Assembly: GCA_002325785.1 (NCBI GenBank)
Contig: DCSU01000112.1
Location: 1-5,635, forward strand
DNA from: Bacteroidales bacterium UBA1458
GTDB taxonomy: Bacteria; Bacteroidota; Bacteroidia; Bacteroidales; VadinHA17
DNA length: 5,635 nucleotides
Direction of reading: 5' to 3'
Below are positions 1 to 4,750 of this stretch, one piece after another. The position numbers were made by a program, and so were the translations under genes. Numbering within the stretch: the stretch's first letter is position 1; the number at the start of each line of letters is the position of its first letter. Below the pieces are notes generated by a model. That model had not been told where the DNA came from. It ran no database searches and worked only from the letters and a program-made list of their open reading frames with translations.

Positions 1-32
1 AAGTGGTGGAGCTCGTCAGAGCAAAGAAATAA
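1..32 (+). CDS. 3' end of a rightward FKBP-type isomerase gene (partial)
   Basis: Only the last nine codons and the TAA stop (30-32) of a rightward gene are visible, read in the frame that starts at base 3. They encode VVELVRAKK. This is almost the same as the end of the leftward FKBP lipoprotein at 64-588 (VVELVRARK), and the DNA of the two ends matches at 30 of 32 positions. The 'F-x-I/V-E-V-V-E-L' ending is the last beta strand of FKBP domains, so I infer a third FKBP paralogue converging on the leftward operon. Everything upstream lies outside the window. The alternative is that this is not a separate gene but a mirrored copy made by an assembly or amplification artefact at a contig end; the two mismatches argue mildly against an exact fold-back. 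Confidence 0.5.
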   Translation, partial: VVELVRAKK

Positions 33-65
33 AAAAAATGCGCCGGGAAATGGCGCATTTTTTTT
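31..65. terminator. Bidirectional intrinsic terminator between convergent genes
   Basis: The GC stem tgcgcc (39-44) pairs with ggcgca (52-57) around a 7-base loop. It is flanked by eight A residues (31-38) and eight T residues (58-65). Read in either direction this is a stem followed by a U tract, the classical rho-independent form. It sits in the 31 bases between the two convergent stop codons (30-32 and 64-66), and its A/T tracts merge into both of them. It should end the leftward DHH-FKBP-FKBP operon and also whatever rightward gene ends at 32. Confidence 0.88.
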
Positions 66-588
66 ACTTCCTTGCTCTGACGAGCTCCACCACTTCTATC
101 TCAAAAAGAAGCGGAGTATATCCGGGTATGACTGTATAGTAGTTGCCGTAGTAATCATAGTAACCGTAGCCCATGCTTCCGTAGGCGACGCTTGATGGCA
201 TGATGAAACGCGCTTTGGTTCCCAGTTTCATCTTGATCAGGCCTAATCCCCAGCCTTCAATCATCTCGTAAGACCCGACCCTGAGCCTGTAAGGTGTTGT
301 CTCTTCAACGTTGCTTTGCTTCTCCTCGCCGGTCAGGAACCAGAGAGTGTAATAAACCCCGATGGAATCACCTGTTCTGATAAGGTCTCCCGTACCCGGT
401 TCAATCTCTAAATAATAGATCCCATCGGCATCAGGACTAACGGTTATGTTGTTCAGGGAAACATAGTCTTCGATAAGGCTCTGCTCCTCTTCCTCGTACT
501 TTTTGGAAGGGTTGCACGACATAATAATTAAAGCAAGTGCGGTTATCGCAGCTGCCTTGAGGGTTCTTCTCATGGTTTCAGTTATCAT
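64..588 (-). CDS. FKBP-type peptidyl-prolyl isomerase lipoprotein
   Basis: This is a predicted lipoprotein of 174 residues that would catalyse or assist prolyl cis-trans isomerisation of envelope proteins. The N terminus has basic residues (RR at 7-8), a hydrophobic stretch at 12-23 and the lipobox I-M-S-C with the lipidated Cys at 25. An acidic linker (EEEEQ, 32-36) follows, then an FKBP core at about 67-169. Core landmarks are the active-site Trp 113 in EGWGLGL, AYG at 135-137, IPG at 154-156 and the last strand FEIEVVEL. The Phe-Asp pair that lines the FKBP pocket is not obvious; the aligned region reads KQSN. An aromatic insert (YDYYGNYY, 144-151) lengthens the loop before IPG. The start is uncertain: ATG at 586-588 has GGGG only 2 bases upstream, and ATG at 571-573 gives a signal peptide five residues shorter. 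It is the last gene of the leftward operon, 31 bases after its paralogue, and ends at the shared hairpin terminator. Confidence 0.9.
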   Translation of the reverse strand: MITETMRRTLKAAAITALALIIMSCNPSKKYEEEEQSLIEDYVSLNNITVSPDADGIYYLEIEPGTGDLIRTGDSIGVYYTLWFLTGEEKQSNVEETTPYRLRVGSYEMIEGWGLGLIKMKLGTKARFIMPSSVAYGSMGYGYYDYYGNYYTVIPGYTPLLFEIEVVELVRARK

Positions 589-619
589 TTCCCCTTTTTA
601 CATCAAATATCGTTCCAAA

Positions 620-1120
620 CTAACTGATCTCCTTAATTCTTATCCTGTAGATAAGTATTGCACGTCCCGGTATCCTGTCTCCGTCGCCGGTGTGGCCGAA
701 TGCCAGGTACGGGGGAAGAATGAAAAGGTAGTCACTCCCCTTCTGCATCAGCTGGAGTCCTTCCGTGACTCCGCTTTCGTTGCCGGTGTAGCCCACCTTT
801 ATTGTCTGAGTACCGCTATAACAGGGGCTTCCGTTCAATAGAGTGCACTCAAAATCAAAGGTCACATTATTTCCTGTCTTTACCGTTCCGCCACTCCCTT
901 CGGTAAGCACGCTGTACCAGAGACCTGTGTTGGTCTCACTGTAAGTGCGGTCACTGCTTTTAATATAATCAGTAATTACGGTGCGGTCCTGGTTTATGAG
1001 CGCTTTGTTCAGCTCAATGAGCTCGGATTCCGTGCGGTTGGGTGCTGAACTCCTGTTGTCAGGCTTATTCTGGCAGCCTGAAATAAGGAGAAGTACAATC
1101 AAAGGTGCCAGCAGTCTCAT
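620..1120 (-). CDS. GldI-like FKBP-type isomerase lipoprotein
   Basis: This is a 166-residue lipoprotein with a short signal peptide, lipobox L-I-S-G-C with Cys at 16, a Ser/Asn/Glu-rich linker, and a helical stretch (about 31-58, ELIELNKALINQDRTVITDY). An FKBP core lies at about 74-165. The N-terminal extension followed by 'TGLWYSV' is the layout I associate with GldI-type FKBP lipoproteins of Bacteroidota. In Flavobacterium GldI is linked to gliding and secretion; that role cannot be inferred here from one gene. Core landmarks are LPPYLAFGHTGDG (135-147) and IPGRAILIYRI (150-160). The pocket looks eroded: the usual Trp is Val 118 (GVTEGL), and the Phe-Asp pair reads CYSG (100-103). Isomerase activity may be weak, with chaperoning more likely. 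The ATG overlaps the TGA of the upstream DHH gene by 4 bases (ATGA), which implies coupled translation. The next FKBP gene starts 31 bases downstream. Confidence 0.88.
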   Translation of the reverse strand: MRLLAPLIVLLLISGCQNKPDNRSSAPNRTESELIELNKALINQDRTVITDYIKSSDRTYSETNTGLWYSVLTEGSGGTVKTGNNVTFDFECTLLNGSPCYSGTQTIKVGYTGNESGVTEGLQLMQKGSDYLFILPPYLAFGHTGDGDRIPGRAILIYRIRIKEIS

Positions 1121-2157
1121 TTCGTCATCTCCGCAGCTGCATCTTCCAGTTCTTTCCTGTAGAGAGGAAGAGTACCTTCAAAATGATTTACAACCTCATG
1201 AATAGTGCCTTTCATTTCACCGCCGGCGGCATTACGGTGACCTCCTCCGTTGAAACACTGTCGTGAGAGGGCGTTTGCATTAAAGCTGCCTTTCGAGCGG
1301 AGTGACATCTTGACGAACCCGGTGCGCTCAATAAAGAGCACCGAGAGAACAATTCCCTTCATAGTGAGAAGCACATTTGCAAACCCTTCGGTATCGCCTT
1401 TCACATGGTGGAAGCGATCCAAATCTTCCTTTGTAAGCCAGATGTAGGCTGTATGGAGATCAGGATGAACAACCATCCGGCTATGGAGAGAGAAGCCTTT
1501 CAGGCGTATACGGTCAGGCGAAAAATTACTGAAGATATGGTTAAAAACCTTCTCTTTGTCAACTCCCATGTCCAGCAGGTGTCCTACTGTGCGCATGGTG
1601 TCTCCGGAATAATAGCCGTGTTCAAAATTGCCGGTATCAGTGATGATGCCCACGTAAACCGCTGTAATAAAGTCGCTGTCATTAAACTCCTTTTCTTCCA
1701 TTCCGTTGACGAGGAAATAGACGAGTTCTGATGTGGAGCTCCGGCTGATATCCGAGATGACCAGATCTGCAAACTGTCCGGGTTCGGGATGATGGTCTAT
1801 CATCATGTTTTTTGCCCCTGATGCGAGGATCAGCTGTTCGGCCTTGCCCATCCTTGACGACGAATTGAAATCGACCATGATGATCAGGTCAGCCTCCTGT
1901 ATCAGTGCAGTGCCTTTCTCTATATTATGGTGGAAGTCTACAATCCTGCTAACGTCATTCATCCACAACAGGAACTGCTGAAGGGCATTGGGAGATATCA
2001 TTGCGGCATCCTTGCCCCTGGTGATAATCCACCGCCTGAGAGCCAGCATAGCTCCGATGGCATCGCCGTCGGGATTGATATGGCAAATCAGCAAAATATG
2101 ATCTGCCCCATCAATCAGCTTCTTTAATTCTTTTGTATATTTACCAAACTCTGGCAC
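1117..2157 (-). CDS. DHH/DHHA1 family phosphoesterase (NrnA-like)
   Basis: This is a cytoplasmic metal-dependent phosphoesterase of the DHH superfamily, by family resemblance an NrnA-type enzyme that degrades very short RNAs and/or dephosphorylates 3'-phosphoadenosine 5'-phosphate. From the GTG start it has 346 residues, a usual NrnA length. The metal ligands are in order: H26-x-N-P-D30-G-D32, D96 (MVDFN), the DHH triad 121-123 (IDHHPEP) and D174 (ITDTGNF). The C-terminal DHHA1 substrate-binding motif GGGHRNAAGG is at 304-313. All key residues are present. The frame stays open to a TTG at 2197-2199, but a good Bacteroidota -7 element lies at 2179-2186, downstream of that TTG. I therefore prefer GTG at 2155-2157, which gives MPEFGKYTKELKKL, a normal family N terminus. 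It is the first gene of the leftward operon, divergent from ndk and coupled by ATGA to the FKBP lipoprotein. Confidence 0.92.
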   Translation of the reverse strand: MPEFGKYTKELKKLIDGADHILLICHINPDGDAIGAMLALRRWIITRGKDAAMISPNALQQFLLWMNDVSRIVDFHHNIEKGTALIQEADLIIMVDFNSSSRMGKAEQLILASGAKNMMIDHHPEPGQFADLVISDISRSSTSELVYFLVNGMEEKEFNDSDFITAVYVGIITDTGNFEHGYYSGDTMRTVGHLLDMGVDKEKVFNHIFSNFSPDRIRLKGFSLHSRMVVHPDLHTAYIWLTKEDLDRFHHVKGDTEGFANVLLTMKGIVLSVLFIERTGFVKMSLRSKGSFNANALSRQCFNGGGHRNAAGGEMKGTIHEVVNHFEGTLPLYRKELEDAAAEMTK

Positions 2158-2178
2158 TGTATTAGCTTTTAAAGGCGA

Positions 2179-2186
2179 CAAAGTTA
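2179..2186 (-). promoter_or_regulatory. Bacteroidota -7 promoter element of the DHH-FKBP operon
   Basis: On the minus strand this reads TAACTTTG, an exact match to the TAnnTTTG element used by the Bacteroidota primary sigma factor. The expected transcription start is a few bases downstream, about 2170-2174, leaving a leader of roughly 13-17 bases to the GTG at 2157. I see no good TTTG-type -33 element at the usual spacing, only a T-rich stretch. The position in a divergent intergenic region supports the call; the single element limits certainty. Confidence 0.6.
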
Positions 2187-2209
2187 AGAAAAATAACAAT
2201 ATTTCTTAA
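2184..2209. repeat. Operator-like dyad in the divergent intergenic region
   Basis: TTAAGAAA (2184-2191) and TTTCTTAA (2202-2209) are perfect 8-base inverted repeats separated by 10 bases. The left half-site overlaps the end of the -7 element at 2179-2186, so the dyad covers the spacer region of the leftward promoter, a place where a dimeric repressor could bind. The region is AT-rich, so chance is a real alternative, and no regulator is encoded in the window. Confidence 0.4.
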
Positions 2210-2242
2210 AATCCAACCAAATAACCCGATTTTCATTTAGTT

Positions 2243-2662
2243 ATGAGCAGCGATATCACTTTTTCCATTATTAAGCCCGATGCCCTGGGCAGGGGTGACG
2301 AAGGAAAGATCCTGGCCAGGATCACAGAAGCCGGATTCAGAATTGCCGCGCTTAAGATGCTGTATATTAACCGCCAACAAGCCGAGGAGTTTTACGCGGT
2401 GCACCGCGAGCGGTCCTTTTACCCCGAACTGGTTGATTTCATGTCTTCAGGTCCTGTCATAGTGATGGTACTTGAGCACGGCAACGCCGTGGATGAGTTC
2501 CGCCGGATGATCGGAACCACCGACCCGGCCAAAGCCGACAAGGGCACCATCAGGGCTGACTTCGGAACTGACGTCAGGATGAATGCCGTTCACGGCTCCG
2601 ATTCCCCTGAGAACGCTCTCAGGGAGGCCGGATTCTTCTTTTCCGCAATTGAGATCTTCTGA
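2243..2662 (+). CDS. ndk: Nucleoside diphosphate kinase
   Basis: This cytosolic enzyme moves the gamma phosphate from ATP to nucleoside diphosphates through a phosphohistidine, balancing NTP and dNTP pools. The protein has 139 residues, full length for the family. All classical active-site positions are present, offset by one from human numbering: K11 (IIKPD), Y51, F59, R87, T93, R104 (GTIRADF), N114, and the phosphorylated H117 in NAVHGSDS, with E128 beyond. A small variation is HRERSFY where HxxRPFF is usual. The ATG at 2243 has no Shine-Dalgarno sequence and an AT-rich leader. It is divergent from the DHH-FKBP operon, with 85 bases between the two preferred start codons. The next rightward gene begins 44 bases after its stop with no hairpin in between, so read-through is possible. 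Confidence 0.97.
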   Translation: MSSDITFSIIKPDALGRGDEGKILARITEAGFRIAALKMLYINRQQAEEFYAVHRERSFYPELVDFMSSGPVIVMVLEHGNAVDEFRRMIGTTDPAKADKGTIRADFGTDVRMNAVHGSDSPENALREAGFFFSAIEIF

Positions 2663-2706
2663 GGTCAAACAAAAAGGTGATTACGGTGTTTCGTTAAAAA
2701 ATATTC

Positions 2707-4455
2707 ATGACTGCTAATATTTCTCCCGACTTTTCAGACAAAAAGACACTCGAAAAGTACTCCTCCGCTTATACCCTCTCCGACATGGAGATCTTCATTT
2801 TCCCTGACCTGTTCTATCCGCTGGTTCTTGCCAATATAATGTCACCGGTAATCTGGAGATGGCGTGATGATCCCTGGTTCAGTGAGATGCACAGGAAGAA
2901 TTTTATCAGCAGATCGAACCGTATTAAGCAATATATCATTGATAATTACATATTTAATCTCGATCTTGAGACATGGGGCCTGACGGAGAAGGAGAAGGAG
3001 AAAGCCCGGTTCAGCGACTTCTTTGATACGGAACTGCTCAGCCAGGCGAATGCTCTTTTCGGATACGAGGGAGACAGGTATTACTTCAGCATTGACATCA
3101 GGAGGCACTTCGGACTCGACAAATATGATTCATCGGTCATTCCTTACTGGAAGACCGAGACAGTGGAGGCAATGACGGCCTTCAGGCACAGGGAGCATTT
3201 TACCACAGGTGCCGGCGAGTGCGTGAGCCTTGCCGCCCTCTATGCCGCTGCAATGTTCATTGTCGGAGGTATTTCGCTTGAGAAGATATATATGATGGCC
3301 ACCCCCCTCCACTCGCAGAACTACATTGACGAAAAGGATGGGCTGCTCACAAACAACCGGCGCATCATGACCAGGAACATGTGGTTCAACGGTACCTCAC
3401 TCTCGGGCAAGGCCCGAAGAGCCCTTGAAAATGAAAAAGTTACCATTGTGTCGCACATCTCCGGCCATATTCACACAGTATACCCAAGGGCTACAATTAA
3501 CAGGGAAGCATACCTGAGCTTCACAGATAAGCTGAATGATTTTGTGAAGACATCCCTTACTCCGGTAATCTTCATCAACTTCCTCAGATTCAAGCAGGAA
3601 TACAAGTGCCTTTTCCAGTATAATTATAAGAGAACGGGCAGCATTCATTATATTACCCTGGAAAAGCTCTTTGAATATGAGCATTCATCAAAGTCAAGCA
3701 TGAATGAAGAGACACGTGACAAGCTGCTTGCTGAAGTTGACAATGAGGAGTTTTTTCCTGATCCGGTTCCCGGAAAGATCATGCTGAATGATGTTGAGAG
3801 CTTCCTTAAAAAGCGTAAAAATACTGATCTTGAGGTTATTGAGGCAGAGTTTAAGAAGCTCTTCCCCACGGAACACAATGATTGTGTTAACAGGATGTTC
3901 ACCGATATTAAGGAATTTACAGTTACCGAACCCAGGCTTCCTTTGCCGGACAGGGATTTTGTAACTGAGATCACACCTGACATCAGCGTCAATGACAGTC
4001 GTGATGATATCATCAGGAAGATCCGTGATCTCTCCGGCATATCCGAGATGGCTCTGCTTACCCTCTATGCTTACCGTGACATGGAAAGAAGTGACTGGAA
4101 GCCTTTCATCAAGGCAGCCATTGAAAGGAACCCGGTATGCCACACTCCTCTGTCAGGGAAGACGGCTGATGAGATATTCGGCATTATAGGCAGCCTTAAG
4201 AACAAATCAATCTATGATTCGGGCAGGATGGCGCAGCCTGATGAGGTCTGGAATTTCGGGCGCGGCGATGGTGCAGAGAAGGCATTTCTGATGGCAGATG
4301 TCATCCTGTACAATGACCCCGAAGCTACGGTCACCGTCTCAATAGCTGACTCGTCTGTTACACTTGACTACCAGGGGCGTGAATATCACTTTCCCTCTTC
4401 GAAGGGACTCACCGTGAGGGCCATCATCAGGTGGGGTGATTACAGCACCCACTGA
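2707..4455 (+). CDS. Uncharacterised 582-residue protein with a putative transglutaminase-like core
   Basis: I do not recognise a named family. There is no signal peptide and no convincing membrane segment, so the protein is probably cytosolic. Residues 168-220 have the layout of a transglutaminase/papain-like core: Cys 172 at the head of an Ala-rich helix (GAGECVSLAALYAAAMFIVGGIS), a strand (LEKIYMMAT), His 202 (TPLHSQNYI), then D-G-L-L-T-N-N (211-217), where Asn or Asp could be the third residue. This is inferred from spacing and pattern only. The N-terminal 150 residues are rich in aromatic residues and charge (RWRDDPW at 51-57, repeated Lys/Glu near 94-100). The middle (about 325-400) is a charged, probably helical linker, and the C-terminal part (about 425-582) ends in short strands. 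The 44-base spacer after ndk shows no terminator, so it may share the ndk transcript. Its TGA directly abuts the stop of the leftward DUF721 gene. Codon use looks like that of its neighbours. Confidence 0.85.
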   Translation: MTANISPDFSDKKTLEKYSSAYTLSDMEIFIFPDLFYPLVLANIMSPVIWRWRDDPWFSEMHRKNFISRSNRIKQYIIDNYIFNLDLETWGLTEKEKEKARFSDFFDTELLSQANALFGYEGDRYYFSIDIRRHFGLDKYDSSVIPYWKTETVEAMTAFRHREHFTTGAGECVSLAALYAAAMFIVGGISLEKIYMMATPLHSQNYIDEKDGLLTNNRRIMTRNMWFNGTSLSGKARRALENEKVTIVSHISGHIHTVYPRATINREAYLSFTDKLNDFVKTSLTPVIFINFLRFKQEYKCLFQYNYKRTGSIHYITLEKLFEYEHSSKSSMNEETRDKLLAEVDNEEFFPDPVPGKIMLNDVESFLKKRKNTDLEVIEAEFKKLFPTEHNDCVNRMFTDIKEFTVTEPRLPLPDRDFVTEITPDISVNDSRDDIIRKIRDLSGISEMALLTLYAYRDMERSDWKPFIKAAIERNPVCHTPLSGKTADEIFGIIGSLKNKSIYDSGRMAQPDEVWNFGRGDGAEKAFLMADVILYNDPEATVTVSIADSSVTLDYQGREYHFPSSKGLTVRAIIRWGDYSTH

Positions 4456-4462
4456 TCAGTGG
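4449..4462. repeat. 14-base perfect palindrome centred on two abutting stop codons
   Basis: CCACTGATCAGTGG is perfectly palindromic, with its axis between 4455 and 4456, exactly where the rightward TGA (4453-4455) meets the leftward TGA (4456-4458). Both genes thus end in the same CCAC-TGA. More GTGG/CCAC copies flank it (4431-4434, 4464-4467). There is no U tract, so it is not a standard intrinsic terminator, yet it is the only candidate structure for separating the two convergent transcripts. Confidence 0.7.
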
Positions 4463-4746
4463 ACCACTATCTCCCTGATGACATCGCCACCGGCTTTCAG
4501 ATTGACCTGGCGGCGCAGTGATTCGCGCAGCATCATAAGTTCGTTCCTGACCACTGCAGATGTGAGGTAGATATGCATTACCCCGTCCTTAACGTAAATC
4601 TTTTTGGTGCGGGCGGTAATCACTTTCCCGGTCAGATCCTCCCATATATTTATTACAGAAGCCTCCCGGAGCTTGGGTGCAAGATTGTACTCTTTTATAA
4701 GGTCTGCAAGAGCCTCTCCTACGGTTATGGTCTTGTTCCTGCGCAT
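4456..4746 (-). CDS. DUF721 / DciA-like protein
   Basis: This is a 96-residue basic protein of the DUF721 family. DciA proteins, the best-known members, help recruit or load the replicative helicase DnaB; that role is extrapolated to this short Bacteroidota-type form. Visible family features are the N-terminal helix (ITVGEALADLIKEYNLAPKL), the conserved Trp in INIWEDLTGKVITARTKKIYVKDGVMHIYL (Trp 35, Gly 40, Thr 47) and the helix VVRNELMMLRESLRRQV. I chose ATG 4744-4746 because it lies 4 bases after the recF stop, with purine-rich GGAAGGAAA just upstream. The longer frame back to 4902 overlaps recF and encodes low-complexity Ser/Arg sequence. The gene is evidently co-transcribed with recF, and its stop abuts that of the rightward 582-residue gene. 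Confidence 0.88.
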   Translation of the reverse strand: MRRNKTITVGEALADLIKEYNLAPKLREASVINIWEDLTGKVITARTKKIYVKDGVMHIYLTSAVVRNELMMLRESLRRQVNLKAGGDVIREIVVH

Positions 4747-4750
4747 GACC

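Larger units (their letters stand above)
1..95. repeat. 95-base near-perfect inverted repeat (44-base arms, 7-base loop)
   Basis: Arm 1-44 pairs with arm 52-95 around a 7-base loop (45-51, gggaaat). Every position i pairs with 96-i except 25/71 and 29/67. The terminator hairpin and the matching 3' gene ends therefore share one axis of symmetry at base 48, giving one continuous structure. In a leftward transcript both mismatches become G-U wobble pairs, so that RNA could fold through all 44 pairs; a rightward transcript has two A-C mismatches. The left arm begins at base 1, so the repeat may extend beyond the window. Confidence 0.9.

Noticed and set aside
589..619. Possible promoter between the two FKBP lipoprotein genes (GATATTTG on the minus strand)
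   Set aside because: It is one mismatch from TAnnTTTG, with no upstream element at suitable spacing, and the 31-base gap fits an operon.
503..841. Rightward 112-codon frame across the two FKBP genes
   Set aside because: It is antisense to two well-supported lipoprotein genes, spans their junction, and has no domain pattern.
1405..1731. Rightward 108-codon frame inside the DHH gene
   Set aside because: It is antisense to conserved DHH motifs and has no recognisable features.
2210..2242. Rightward promoter for ndk
   Set aside because: No TAnnTTTG match is present on the plus strand upstream of 2243; weak partial matches only. A promoter must exist, but I cannot place it.
2663..2706. Terminator or promoter between ndk and the 582-residue gene
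   Set aside because: I found no stem with a U tract and no TAnnTTTG match in these 44 bases; it is only an A-rich leader.
3648..4143. Leftward frames of 130 and 149 codons antisense to the 582-residue gene
   Set aside because: The forward frame runs unbroken for 582 codons with protein-like composition. The antisense frames overlap each other and show Ser/Leu-rich shadow composition.
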